Shown here: positions 1 through 12,410 of the stretch, piece after piece
How positions within the stretch are numbered: the first letter of the stretch is position 1
Layout of the letters: every line of letters begins with the position of its first letter
Assembly (NCBI RefSeq): GCF_009727055.1
Contig: NC_052359.1
Span: forward strand, 63,559,792 to 63,623,791
From: Benincasa hispida
Taxonomy: Eukaryota; Streptophyta; Magnoliopsida; Cucurbitales; Cucurbitaceae
Reading direction: 5' to 3'
Length of the DNA stretch: 64,000 nucleotides
Translations under genes and position numbers: made by a program
The notes under the pieces: model-generated
Databases searched by the model: none
The model's input: the letters and a program-made list of their open reading frames with translations, nothing else
What the model was told of the DNA's origin: nothing

Positions 1-1765
1 TAAATAAATATTTTTTTTAAAGGCTTAGAGATAATGGATTCGAGTCATGGTGGTTACCTACCAACGAGTTACTTGAGCACCTCTTGACTATTTATAAGAG
101 AGGTGGTCACCATGGTTAAAGGATGGGCACAATAAGAAAAATCGAAGTTATAATCTCTATTCAAAGATAGATATAAATAAGTTGAATTATGTTCAAGTTG
201 ACACTTTATTAATACAAACACAAAAGAAAAAAATACAAAAGATAGAAAAAGAAACCAAAAAGAGTAAAAGAGCGAGAGAAAGAAATGTGAAAATACTTAG
301 AAGAGTAAGAGTATCAACTATCACGTATGGGCGCTTTTCTTTAGGAAAGAAAAAGCAAAAAGTGACGACTAATGAGACATGAAGATCTAAAAGTAGCTAT
401 TAATGCCTAAAAAAATGTAATCTCAAAATTATCTTTTCGATGGGAATCAAAATAGCTCAAAAGGAGAGATTTTAGGATGTTCAATAACTTTAGATACTAT
501 GCTATTTTATGAATACCACACTCCAAACATGATAATCTAGATACTCATAAGATGGAAATTTTAAACTAGCACGAATCAAACGATCCTTAAAAAGCATATA
601 TAGCAAGTTTCTGACCTTTTATTTAGTATTTATTAGTATTTGAACCTTCGGTAGGTCCTTGACATATTCAACATTATTTTATAATTCATGAATGTATTAA
701 TCACCATGGGTTGTCCTAATGTCCAATAAAGGATGTGTATGACAAAAAGAGCTTAGTGAAAATGGACGTAATATATGATAGTCACATACTTATAGTTTAC
801 TATCATACTGAGCATATCAACTATTCTTATGAGAGGTGGCCATCATGGCTTAGAGATGTGCACAATAGAGCAAGGCGAAGTTATAATCTCTACTCAAAGA
901 TTTAATATATTCCTTACTTAAACATCCCGCGAGTTGAGTTAGTATGTTGGAGTCAATAAATCTGAAGCTATAAAGATATTATTTGCTTTTATACTCTCGA
1001 AGGAAGCCATAAACGAAGATGGTGCATGCTCAGAGATCCTTGTCTGGGGTGAGCCTAAGAGATCCTTGTCTCGAGTGAGGAGAGTGAGTGTTACGTAGGT
1101 CGACGTGTAAAACTAAGCTACATCTCGACTGAACATGAACTAAAAACTAACAGCAATAAAGAGGGTGCATGCTCATCATCTAGAATCATGCATCGTACAC
1201 CTTAATAAAGAGGTTGATCATGAAGAACAGTGATTAATACAAGGAACATCCTCATAGAAAAGACAAGTTAGATTTGATTAAAGATAAAACTGATAGTTTT
1301 GTTAAGTGTGTATTACTTAATACTACATGCAAGTAAGTTTCTTTTGGCTTAGAGATCGAGCCAACTAGAAAATAGTTCAACTTCAAAGATTTAAGGGTTG
1401 AATTCTAAAAAGACTACCTTCGTTAAGCTTAAAAAACTACCTAAATATGATTGAACTATAAGCTCAAGACATAGAAGCTCAAAGTGGCCTTATCTTGCAA
1501 CATAGAGAAAAACAGGTAAATGAAAAGGACAACAAAAAAAGCTGAAGCAACATATACATCAAATTGAAACTACATAAACTTAAAACTGAAACATGAAACC
1601 AAGTTTCCCGCATCGATTTTCGGGTTACAAGCTTTCAGACGACTTATCAACGTCGTAAATGGTCATCAGAATTTGATGTTAAATTTTTTGGGGTACAATT
1701 CATGATCTAAATAAATATTTGGTTTATTTGATAGCAGAAAACTAATGACTCAAAAAGAAGTCGAC
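1..1765. other. Intergenic, repeat-like sequence without a gene
   Basis: No convincing coding region is seen. An imperfect direct repeat of about 84 bp occurs at 85-168 and 818-901; both copies share a GAGAGGTGG core and end in TTATAATCTCTA(C/T)TCAAAGAT. A short phrase, AGATCCTTGTCT, is repeated near 1035 and 1068. This suggests decayed repetitive DNA, but no terminal repeats or protein motifs were found. Confidence 0.5.
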
Positions 1766-3650
1766 TCAAAGGGATGAAATTCTTGGAGTAACTATGTCAA
1801 GGAGTCCCTTTGGATTATCCACATGAACCCAGTGGCCTGAATTTGGAAGAACGTGAACAGAAACCTGTCCTTTAGATTCCTCTAATCCCTTGCTGGAGAG
1901 GCTTTCAAGTTGCTGAACAACATCATGGCTCCAGCGATCGCTATTTGCTGCCCGAACGATTGCAATCTCCGTGTCTTTTGGAGGATGCTCCAGAAGAGAC
2001 CAATATGATGTTTCCCTATAGAAAGTTTAGTTCACAAATCAACGCTCACTTACCTTTTTAAAAGAAGTGGCTTGGGATTGGATTCAATAGGTACCTGAAA
2101 GAATTGAACATCTGTACAGCACCTTCGAGATTGAAAGTCCATGTTTCATGCTCCCTAGATTTCTTCAGATTACTGCCTATCCATTCTGATAATGACTTCG
2201 AGAAACCAAGTTCCATCATATGATTAACAAGCCACCTGGTCACCCAAAAAAAAAAAAAGAAAACCTTACCATTTAACTACATGAGCAAGAACATTTGAAA
2301 GAAACAATAACATGTCACTGGAGCAAAATCAAAAGAAATCCAAGAGCATGTTACAATGAGCAGCTAGTAATTCAATGTTAAGCTCAAGGGAAAACTAACT
2401 ACACAAGAAAGGGATAAGTAAGTTTTACTTCCTCGACGGTACCAACAAAGGTAAACTCTGCAATGTTTTCAGAACTTTCTCGACTTCTCCGTCACTATTT
2501 TCGGGGTTCACATTTCCAGGGACTGAATCAAGCACCCACAGCTGCTCTGCATCAAGGAAATATGAACAAAGGCAAATGATTCCTTTTAATGTGGGCAGAG
2601 TAAAATTTCCCCAACTCGTAATAATATGAAATAGTATGCTCACAGCCAATTCAAACATCAGATGCTAAAATCAAGCTAAGAATATCCATGTATATATATA
2701 TATACACAATAGGACATATAATCATTACATATTTTGCCAGTGACAAAGAAATATTCTAATTCCACAGAAAATCAACAAAATGGATGTAGTTCTTTGATAT
2801 CCACAAAGTAAAGTCAGTTTATAATCAACAACGTGCTCTATCATTATATTCTGAGAATGCCTCAATCAAAACACGAACAAATCTTAATAGCAAGCCCTAT
2901 TTCTCAATGAATCACAAAAATTCATGACCTTCTTAAAGTGTTGAGAATCATGAATATATGTAAAACAAATAGTCCATTAGTAGATTATTCTATACAGGTT
3001 TTTTCCAATGCAAAAATTTAGCGTTGAACACGAGATGGTTAAGCAAACCTGCTTGGGCAATGAAGCCGAATCTCCATAATCACCATGATTACAGCTCTGC
3101 AAAAATTGAAGCGCGACCTTCCCACCCATGGAATGACCCATCACAACATCCGGCCACGCCCAGTCTTGAGACTCGATTAATTTCGCTAAATCCTTGGCAG
3201 CATTCACCATATCATGAGGAAGATCAAGACCTCCCATTTCAGCTGATCTCCCATGGTTCCTTAAATCCACAAGCACCACTCTCCATTCTATTGAACCACA
3301 ATCAACACAACCAAACACTCATACATCTAATAATAGTCGAGAATTCCTAGAATAATCCTAGTATACCCCGAGATTAAAGATACTTAAAAAAAATACATAC
3401 CGGCAGAAGAGGAATTAGAAAGCCTTGAGAGAAGATTCCGAGAGAAGGACCTCCAATTTCTTCCCGATCCCAAGAGACCGTGAAGAATGAAAGCAGTTGA
3501 ATCGTAAGGTCGGTCGGGTGAAGTTCGAACCTCTTCGTAGGCGAGAGTTTGTAGAGATCTCCACGAGCGGCCATTATAAGATAAATCCGGCGAGTTAAGG
3601 ATCCGAGAGAGGAGGCGGATGCCGGATTTGTTTCTGAAAATTCCGGCCAT
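1766..3650 (-). CDS. Alpha/beta-hydrolase, ABHD11-like
   Basis: Five-exon gene; exons in reading order are 3650-3401, 3287-3049, 2541-2429, 2235-2095 and 2015-1766. All introns are GT-AG, the phases match, and the product is 330 aa ending in TGA. The fold signatures are visible: an HG oxyanion motif at residues 57-58 (FILHGLLGSGRNW), the nucleophile elbow GHSMGG with Ser136, a candidate Asp274 in ANSDRW, and His309 in NSGHWVH, giving a plausible Ser-Asp-His triad. The first 40 residues are rich in Arg, Ser and Leu, as in a mitochondrial or plastid transit peptide. Human ABHD11 is mitochondrial; organelle targeting here is inference. I start at the ATG at 3650 because the only upstream in-frame alternative is a TTG. 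The substrate is unknown. A tRNA-Leu gene lies 150 bp upstream on the same strand. Confidence 0.93.
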
Positions 3651-3792
3651 TTTCAACCGGAAGAAGAATAAGAAGGAAAAAAACTTTTCTGTGTGAATTA
3701 TTAATTTAGTGGAAGGGAATTATGGAGAATTAAAGGAACAAAGCATTGATACGACGACGTATGGTTAGATTTGGGGGGGGGGAGAAAGAGTG

Positions 3793-3798
3793 AAAAAA
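3793..3798 (-). terminator. Pol III terminator of tRNA-Leu
   Basis: A run of six T on the minus strand begins two bases after the tRNA discriminator. This is the usual RNA polymerase III stop signal. Confidence 0.8.
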
Positions 3799-3800
3799 CG

Positions 3801-3880
<80 letters not shown>
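3801..3880 (-). tRNA. tRNA-Leu (anticodon TAG)
   Basis: An 80-nt class II tRNA. The acceptor stem GACAGTT pairs with AGCTGTC, including one T-G pair, and the discriminator is A. The D-arm starts TGGCCGAGTGG. The anticodon stem CCAGA/TCTGG encloses loop TTTAGGC, so the anticodon is TAG, reading CUA leucine codons. A variable arm and a T-arm with GGGTTCAAATCCC follow. There is no intron and no encoded CCA. The A box and B box lie within the D and T arms as expected for Pol III. Confidence 0.96.
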
Positions 3881-5402
3881 GAATTGTTGACGACGTTAAA
3901 ACTAAAAATTATTTATTATTATATTTACTATTTTCTCGTCTATTTTGAAAACATTTTTTTTTTTTTAATAAAACAAACATTATTTTAGCCAAAGTCTTCG
4001 AACTTTTGTTAGCACATTGCTTTTGAGTGGTGAAGCTATCTGGATAAGATCAATAAGTTGTAATAATTTCATTTTGAAGATTTAATATTTGATGAGTCAC
4101 ACCAATATCTTTAATTAATCTTAGAGTTTCATCAAATTTTCATCCAACTTAATAAATAAGAATTATAAATTTGTGGGACTCGAACACTTTGGGGTTAGAT
4201 TTTTATTTTTTAGATCAACAAGAGTGTGAAGATGGGAGCCATTATCTCTTGAATTCGAGAGAATATACCTAAACAAGTTGAGTTAATATCTAATCAATGG
4301 TTAACTTTTAAGTTTCAATAAAAGTCATGAGTTCGAACATGAAATAAAACTAACTTTAATTATTTTATAATAATAACACAACTGTAAGAATGGAAAATTA
4401 AACTTTCAATCTTTAAAAAAAAATAGTGTATGTCAATTACCATTAAATTAAATGAATTTGAGTAATGTGCAATATTAACCACTCTCACATATTTCAACAA
4501 AAAATGTTTCTCGATATACTATTAATTTCATACTTACTACATGTCATGTGAGATAGAAATGACATTTAAGATACATATTAATTTATTGACATACTTATAA
4601 TATGTAAATCAAGACTATAGATGAATCCATTAAATTTTTTATTTGGTGTCTAATGAACATCTAAATTTTAAAATATTAATAGACTATTAAATATTTAATT
4701 TTGTGTCTAAATATATTAATTAATTTTAAAGAAATGTTGAATATGTCTAAAAAAAACCTTATTAGACATTTTCAAGATGAAGAATATCAATCACGAAAAT
4801 AAAAGTTTAAAAACCTACTAAAATCAAATAGGATACCAAATGAACAGTTAGTTGACATGTCTACTTTATTTGAGATCAAATGTTCAACTTCCACTGCATG
4901 TATGTTTTACTAAAAAAAATGTTAAAATATCAAGATGATCCCTATAATTAAAATTGGTTAAATTTGAGTTCATATATTTTTAATAAATTATAAATTTAAT
5001 TCCACTACTAAATTTTAAAAAATAACATTTTTACCATCAATTTTGAAAAACATATTATAATTTCTCATATAAAAATATTATTGTTATTAAATTATTTTAT
5101 GTTAAAGAATAAATAAATAAAACTTTCAAAATGGACAATTTGGATTTACTAGAGAAAAAATATCTTTCAAAAATATCATTTTTATCTAAACTCTTTTGAT
5201 AAAAAAAAATAGGCAAAATATACTTCAAAAAATTTTTTTAGTATTTTTTAAGCACTTCGATTTCTTTCAAAATTACTTATTTTCAGTTAAACCAAACACA
5301 ACCTAAATTGTAGATTTATTAGAAGTGATTGAAGTTCAACAATTGAAAGTATAGAGATTAAAATCAAACAAATTTTAAAGTACTGTATTAAAACAGTATT
5401 TT
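3881..5402. other. AT-rich intergenic region
   Basis: Very AT-rich, with many A and T runs. I see no coding region, RNA gene or clear mobile element here. Confidence 0.5.
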
Positions 5403-5966
5403 TTTAGGTTAAAATACTATTTTGATCTCTATACTTTGAAGTTTGGTTAATATTAATCCATATAATTTCAATTGTACAATTTTAGTTCATGTACTTTCAA
5501 TAAATCTTAAGTTTAGTCCTCAATGCTAATTTATTGTTGGTTTTTTAAAAAGACTCTTTACATTATCTACAATATTTTTGCTATAAATTTTGATATCATA
5601 TTCATATATTTTATTTCTTACAACAAAAATTATTGTTTTTATTATTTAATCAATTTCAATAAAAATTAGGAGAAAATAAATTTTTAGTCTCTTATGCATT
5701 TAGTTCCTAAAGTTTCAATGGAGCCATTTTGACCCATTAATTTTGTAAAATAGGTTTATAAAAGGTCTTTACCCCTAATTTAGACATATATTTTTTATAT
5801 TTTAAACTTTAATAGGATATTTATATATATATATCCTCAAAATATATTTGGTGGACTAAATTTAAGATTTATTGAAAATAGAAAGATTAAAATTGAATCA
5901 AAAGTATAAAAACTAAAATTTATTAACTAAAGTATAAAGTATGTTGATCAAAATGATGATTTAGTT
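5403..5966. repeat. Long-inverted-repeat (foldback/MITE-like) element
   Basis: The left end (about 5403-5520) reads TTTTGATCTCTATACTTT and later TCAATAAATCTTAAGTTTAG. The reverse complement of the right end (about 5850-5966) reads TTTTGATCAACATACTTT and later TCAATAAATCTTAAATTTAG. The arms are therefore imperfect inverted repeats of roughly 110-130 bp enclosing AT-rich sequence with no ORF. Boundaries are approximate and no target duplication could be fixed. Confidence 0.6.
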
Positions 5967-6476
5967 TTTTTTAATTAGTAAAAATTAAATATGATACTTT
6001 TAATTTTAGAAAATAAATATTATATCTCCTTAAAATTTAAGGTTTATTAAAAATATAATAACTGAAATTGAACAACCTTCACGTACAGATATTTAAATAG
6101 TATTTTAATTTATTTTATTTTTTTAAAGAACAATGATTTGGTATAACCTAATCTGTAATTATCATTTGTGCTCCCTACTTTTCTACCACAAAAAAAAAAA
6201 ATAGAAAAAAATTTATTTTTTAATAAAATAAAAATATCACAATATTTAATTGTACATGTACGAAGATAGATGCAGAAGCTTTCCAAATCGACAAAGGTTA
6301 CAAAGGGAGGTTGACATATGTAGATGGAGTACGACAGAAAGATACATCAAGGACGCCGACAGTGACAAACTTTCGGTGGAATTTTCCCAATTTCTCCTTT
6401 TTTTTTTTTTTTTTAATTTCTTTAATTCCCCATTTCACCCTCTCTCCGCCGCATCACACACATCTTTCAATTCCAA

Positions 6477-7114
6477 ATGGACTCTTCGTCCTCCTCTCTT
6501 CTCCGCCACTCCTCTTCTTCCTCCACTTCTTCTCTTCCCCTCCGTCGCATCCTTCCTCCCCTGTCTCCGACTCCGACGAGTTCGACAAATCCGAGCTCTT
6601 CTGGACCGCCCATTTCGCCTCATCATCCAACAACTCCCCCTTCCGCTCCAAAATAATCTCCAGCAATGATTGTGCCTCCAATTTCATCCATCCTCCAAAC
6701 TCCAGCATCCTAGCCGCCTTAACCGATTACGCCGATTATGATCGAAAACAAAGAATCGGAACGATTCTGACTCGAGAGATTTCGATTACTAAACCCTCAT
6801 CATCGTCGTCGATGCGATCGATTCTGAGGTCGGTTCAGAGTAATAGAGATTATTCTCAATCTGTGCCTTGTAGGAAGTTTCAGCAATCGGCTCCGATTAA
6901 CGTGCCGGAAGCGATGAGGAAACAGAGGAATAATGAGGAGATCGTTAGGAGGGAGGATGAAATGTTGCCGCCACATGAGATAGTGGGGAGAGGCTCCGGC
7001 GTGTCGCCGAACACGACGTTTTCGGTGCTGTAAGGGGCAGGAAGGACTCTGAAAGGAAGAGATCTTCGTCGAGTTAGAAACGTCGTTTGGCATAAAACAG
7101 GTTTTGTTGATTGA
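6477..7114 (+). pseudogene. Broken S40-type (DUF584) senescence regulator gene
   Basis: Intronless, like most plant S40 genes. The likely start at 6477 opens with MDSSSSSLLRH and runs to about 6557. The conserved body, VSDSDEFDKSELFWTAHF, then continues in another frame (codons from about 6562), which needs one missing base near the C/T-rich stretch at 6556-6561. The body includes the family blocks QSAPINVPEAM and MLPPHEIVGRG. Just after NTTFSVL a TAA at 7031-7033 interrupts the frame, yet the conserved tail GAGRTLKGRDLRRVRNVVWH follows in the same frame to a TGA at 7112. Many family members have Glu where the TAA lies, so one base change (GAA to TAA) would explain it. Two separate lesions suggest a recent pseudogene; sequencing error cannot be excluded. 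S40 proteins are small, often nuclear, and linked to leaf senescence. Confidence 0.75.
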
Positions 7115-8675
7115 AAATGGGTTTGGTTGAATTTTGAAGTTTGAATTCCGATGATCTTCTTCTTTCCTCCATTTTCTTCTTTTTGTGTAAAACTGGAAAA
7201 GGGGAACCCTTCTTCTTCTTCTTCATCCTCTGATCGATCAGTTTTTTCCCTTCTTAGTTGTGAGGAATGAAATGGATGAACTCTGAAATTTTAGCTCAAA
7301 TTATGAGTCGCTGCCTGTGATCGGAACTACCTATGTTTTTGTTTCCGTTTACTGTTTTCTTTTTCTCTCTATAGTTTCTTGAGAATTTAATACATAAACA
7401 TTTGTAATAACTATTTTTGTTTTTGTTTTTTTTTTTTAAAATATGTTATCGATTGAGGTTAGAGATTTTAATTATCTACTCAATTTATTCTAAAATATAT
7501 ATTTACAATAAAAATAAGATTAAAGTTAATTTAACTCCAACCATGGTGAAATTTCTGGATTGAAGTCTCGAAATTCCGATAGGATAGAAAATCAGTAGTT
7601 ATTTGCAATTTAGCTTTCACCTACTTTTTATATATATATATATATATATAAGTTATACTATTACTTCTCCATGATATAGTATTTCTTCTCTCTTCATATG
7701 TTTCAAAACCATTTCTTCCTCACCCTCTCTTTTCTCCTTCTGGCATTGTGAGTTTAGACGGGAGATAGATGATGTACGACAGTCCGACAACGGAGCGAGC
7801 ATGGGACGACACGAAACGACATGGGGAAAATCAACGTGTGGCGGACGCGAACCGAACGAACGACGGTGGCAGACTCAAAGCGAACGAATGACAGACCTGA
7901 TTCAACTCTTAATTTTATTTTTTTTCTTTTTTTTATATGTACTGTAATATATATGTATTTAATAAAATAAAATAAAATAAAAAACAACTTTCATAGGAAA
8001 TTTGATATATGCTACAATATATGTATTCATTTATTTGATATAAACGAGAGTTTTTTTTTTTATTTAGACTTCATATATTATGACATGTATAAATTATGAT
8101 TGTTGTGATTTCGAACTATCTAAATGGTATATGATATATACTGTGATATAACTAAAATTTGTGAAGATTTATATACCATGATATATTTCATATATTGGTT
8201 TGTATTCTGATTTATGTCAAACATTGAGTCAATTTATAATTTATAAACTATAATATTTCATATATTGGTTAGAATATTTTCAAATACCTAACAAAATATT
8301 GTAAGGTATATTTAAAATAACCATGAATCCGTAAAAAAAAAAAATCAATAAGTTGATACGTAAAAACCAATGTAAATAAAAAATAAAATTTCATCAAATG
8401 CATTTTTTTCTCTAAGAGTGAAAATAGAAAAAAAAATTATATTAAATATATTTTCTCTCTCCATAATAAATAAATTTTCCCTCTCCATCATTAAGAGAGT
8501 TTCGTAGATAGAGAAATATATATACAAATTGAATATAAATAAATGAAAAAGGGTAAAACTATTTAAAAAAAAAAAAAAAAAAACACAAACACTAAAAGAC
8601 GTTTATAAAAATATATGGCCAAAAAGTTCATTTTTAATCTTGTGCTCCCTCATCAACAATTATACAGATATTTAC
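7115..8675. other. AT-rich intergenic region with (TA)n microsatellite
   Basis: No gene seen. A (TA)11 run lies at 7629-7650. A short GC-richer patch near 7755-7900 (acggagcgagcatgggacga) has no recognisable coding content. The rest is poly-A/T-rich. Confidence 0.5.
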
Positions 8676-11600
8676 TGTTGGGGTTGATGCCCTAAATCTC
8701 GTGGGTACTGTAGTTTGTAATTGTAGTGTACAGACAAATTTATTTATTTAATAAAATATGAGATATTTATTCGACATTTATTAACATTAACCCACAAACC
8801 AATAAACTAACATCCAATGTTATCTTTCGTAGCTTAAACATGTATGTAGAGACATACACGTGGATCGTGTTTAAGTAATAACCTAAATGGTTTGTAATAT
8901 ATGGATAAGGTGGGGTACCTTATCCTGGTGATACTATGAATATGACCTGTTTTGTAGATGTTACGATTGTTGTAAAGTGTTATAAATAATCAAACCCTGA
9001 TCATTCGTGTAGAGAGATGTGCACGGGGGTATTCTATACAAAAGAGTTTGTATAAGACCGAATCACGAATTGAATAGTCCCATTATATACACCATTAATA
9101 ATAGAGACTTACATTTCACCAGGATGACCGTATGTGACATTATCTGAATTCTGAGTGAGTTGTGAACTTCTGCCTATGAAAGCGATCCTTTAATTTGTAT
9201 GGCTGAGAGTGGCCAAATCGCCGATTCAATAAGCCTACTATTTTGGGGATTCTTCTGATTGGAAAGTTGGGAAGATAGTTACATAAGACGGAATTCACTC
9301 ATTCCCTAATGTTAAGATAAGTAGATAAATTCCCTAATGTTCATTAGAGGAATCCATGGCAGCTAAGGAGTTAGATGTAACAACAGGGAAAAACGGTAAT
9401 TTTAGCCCAGCTGTACTTACGAACAAATTGTGAAGAGTCGTCACACTATTGACTGGTTATATCTAATGGACACAGAAGTATATCTATAGTGCGATGAGTG
9501 AAGTTGTTGGTCATTTGATAAGAAATGGATGTTAAATAATATAATTAAAAAAAAGTTTAATTGATTATTCAAGTACTAATGGAGCTTCAATCTACAAGTC
9601 CATAAGGTTCCCTTAGTAGCTAAACATGGATTATTGAGAATTAATTTTGGATTAATTTGAATCGTTCGAATTAATTGAGAGAATTAATTATATGTGATAC
9701 AATGAATTTAAATTAATATAATGTATTTGATACATTATAATATAAAATTTATTTAAGAAAAATCAAATACTTGGGTATGATTAATGTAACATCCGAATTT
9801 CAGAAAAATTTAAGTTAATTTTCTAAAATTATTGAGTTTAAATTTCCCTTTCATTTGGAAAATTGGGATTAAATTGAAATAATTGAAAAACTAGTTAAAT
9901 TAAATTTAATTGATTAGATATTCGAACATATTATCTTGAAAATATTGAATTTTGCTTTCCTTCGATTTTAGATTTTAGGGTCAACTTAAAAATAATAATA
10001 ATAATAATTAATTTCATGTGGTTTTGAATTGATTTAAATATTTAGAAAGATTTAATTTGTATCAAATTGATCTTATTTCATTTAATTTTGGTTTTTGAAG
10101 CCTAAACTAAGATAATTTGAAAAGTTAATTGGTTTATTAATTTAATAGAATCTTTGGAGATTTTTGGAGATATTGTGATAAAATATTTTATTTATCTTTT
10201 CAAATTTTGAAAAAAATAAAAGAATTGAGATTTTTCGAAATTAAATGAGAGTGAAAATAGGCAAAAAAAAAAAAAAAAAAAAATCGGGGAGAAAGCAATT
10301 CGGTTTTTCAGCGACAGCTTCCACAAAATTGTCAATTGCTAAATTTTGAACCGTTGAATCGTGCTCAAATTTGGTCAGTCTATTTTAGACATATAGAGTT
10401 TCATTTTGAACGGTTGGATTGTTGTTTGAAGCTCTGGTTTGTTCGTAATCGCTGCTAAATAAAATCTATAAAACTAGCCATTCCCTTTCTCCCTCACTCT
10501 TGCAAACCCTTCTCATGCAAGACCCCCACTACCAGCCGCTGGCTTAAACAATTTATGCCGTCTGATAGCAACACTTGTTGCCTATCTATGGTTGCCACTG
10601 CCACTTATACCATTATTACCGAAATTGATATTTTGGGTAAGTTTTAGAAGTCTTGGAGGTTCTTGACCATCCATTAGCTTTTGGCCCAAATTGATTGATA
10701 TCATTTACGTTTCGCTTTTAGATTGAAGTTTGGGAGCATTTCTGGTCACTTTCCAACAAGAGAAACGAGTTTTTGAACATTTACTATTCGAAGTTTGGAG
10801 ATCAGTGGTGTGCTTTCTAGCAGGATTTATGATCGTTCGGTCCTTTCATTGGCTTTAGTTCAAGTAAATTGTTGGAGTTGGTTGTCGAGATAACTGTCAT
10901 TGACTTAATTTATGGTAAGTGAATCTATTACCGGTATTTCCGTCTCAGGCACCATAATTTGGGTTTATCAAGTTACTTATTGAGATCTAGAAGCTAGACT
11001 TGGAAGTTGTAATACCTTATTGTGTATGTATATTTTTTTGGAGTTTGAGCACATTTGAGACTGCGTGTTATGTCATGATATGAGTTGTGGAACTACCCAT
11101 GAAATATTTGTATATGATGCATGATTAGACTAGTGGGACGATATACCATCTCATCTCGATGCATGTATATTTACTGGGGACCGATAAGTCCAATTTCATG
11201 TTTGACGGTGAGCCTTTGAACCGCTAGACATGCATGTATCGACAAGTTCATGTTCATATTATTTTTTCCATGTTTTTCGGTGTGCCTTGAGGCCACTAGA
11301 CATGCATGAACCGACAGGTACACGTTTATGTTTCTTTTCCCATGATTGACAGTGTGCCACTAGGCCACTAGACATGCAAGTTAAGGCGAATCAGGTTATC
11401 CCCTTAGTTAACCATTCAGGAATAGCTTCATCATGAAAGTTCTACTAACCACAAGCATCCACTGTATGTGAATGCACAGGCTAATCCTGGTAATGAGATC
11501 ACTTACTGGGTATTGTTATACTCATCTTTTATTCCTTTATGTTTTTCAGGGAATGACAGGAACAGGTTGGCGAGTGACAGACAAGACCCGTGACAGAGCC

Positions 11601-12120
11601 ATATAGGGACAAGAGAAATCGCTTCCGTTCAGTCTATGTTTTTATCATTTGAATGTTTTGAAACTAGAATTTAATGTGAGACAGCAAATTTTAACGTTTT
11701 AAATATTTTCTTTATGAATATTATTTTTTAGGGGATCCCGAATAAAATTTTTATTTATTTATCACTTTTTTTTTTAGTTTATTTTGGAAAAACTATCGTT
11801 ATTGTTTTAATGATTTTTTTTAACAAAATATATGGGTTTTAAATGTGTATTTAGTCGGCCTTTGTCAGAGTACTCGAAAGGTGGGGTCGTTATAATTAAA
11901 ACACTAATTATATGGACGAGATTCATATAATTAAATTTAATATGAATTGGATTTATATTAAATACCATGTATTATTGAGAGAATTAATATCTTAATGTTA
12001 TATTGTATTTGATACAATATCAAAACTATAGGTTTTAAGTCATATTAGATATAACATATAGTTTATATACCATACAATATAAAAAATAATTTATTATTTA
12101 TTAAATGGTTTTTTAAAAAA
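8676..12120 (+). mobile_element. LTR-like repeat, TGTTGGG family, copy 1 (interrupted)
   Basis: Begins TGTTGGGGTTGATGCCCTAA at 8676. The same opening and many shared blocks occur at 62112 (plus) and, reverse-complemented, from 15495 downward. Shared blocks include a phrase about a TTATCCTGG(T)-type step, an AGAGTTTGTATAAGAC block, and CATAAGGT(T/C)CCCTTAGTAGCT-like sequence. No protein is encoded. It is split by a separate insertion at 9785-11894; family-like sequence resumes after it. The right end is not defined and 12120 is an estimate. Most likely a solo LTR or LTR-derived unit. Confidence 0.6.
9785..11894 (+). mobile_element. Solo-LTR-like insertion with ATTAA target duplication
   Basis: A 2110-bp block opens with TGTAACATCC and closes with GGTCGTTATA, which are near-inverted ends of the TGTAAC...GTTACA type. 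It is flanked by the exact 5-bp direct repeat ATTAA (9780-9784 and 11895-11899), as expected for integrase-mediated insertion. No gag or pol coding sequence is seen. The interior has promoter/leader-like sequence and a degenerate internal repeat around 11150-11380 (phrases ending in CTAGACATGCA). Probably a solo LTR of a Ty3/gypsy-type element; the superfamily assignment is inference. Confidence 0.75.
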
Positions 12121-12133
12121 ATATTTTGGGAAA

Positions 12134-12410
12134 GAGTTGTAACTCCCTTTCTTTTCTCTCTAGTGGAAGATGTGTAGTGATGTGTTCGTAACATGCGATG
12201 AAATGAGTAGGATCTATGAGGTTATAATGCTTTGTTTTATTTGGTAAGTCTAAAACATTTCTTTTCTCTATGGTGGAATATAATGAGTAGGATCTATGAG
12301 TTGTAACTCCCTTTCTCTTCTCTCTGGTGGAAGATGTGTAGTGATGTGTTCGTAACATGCGATGAAATGAGTAGGATCTATGAGGTTATAATGCTTTGTT
12401 TTATTTGGTA
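12134..12410 (+). repeat. 113-bp direct duplication with 51-bp spacer
   Basis: Copy A is 12134-12246 and copy B is 12298-12410, both running from GAGTTGTAACTCCC to TTATTTGGTA and nearly identical. The spacer repeats a smaller piece (AATGAGTAGGATCTATGAG). The near-identity implies a recent duplication within repeat DNA. Confidence 0.85.

Noticed and set aside
3024..3350. Plus-strand ORF of 108 codons
   Set aside because: Antisense shadow of exon 2 of the hydrolase gene; composition (His/Pro/Ser-rich) is that of a reversed coding exon.
6250..6669. Plus-strand ORF starting MYMYEDRCRS
   Set aside because: Runs through a T-rich leader into the S40 pseudogene in the wrong frame; no family resemblance.
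7754..7987. Minus-strand ORF of 77 codons
   Set aside because: Low-complexity Phe/Tyr/Ile start and no recognisable domain; no splice context.
12113..12358. Minus-strand ORF with internal repeat
   Set aside because: Created by the 113-bp duplication in repeat DNA; the repeated peptide is a by-product.
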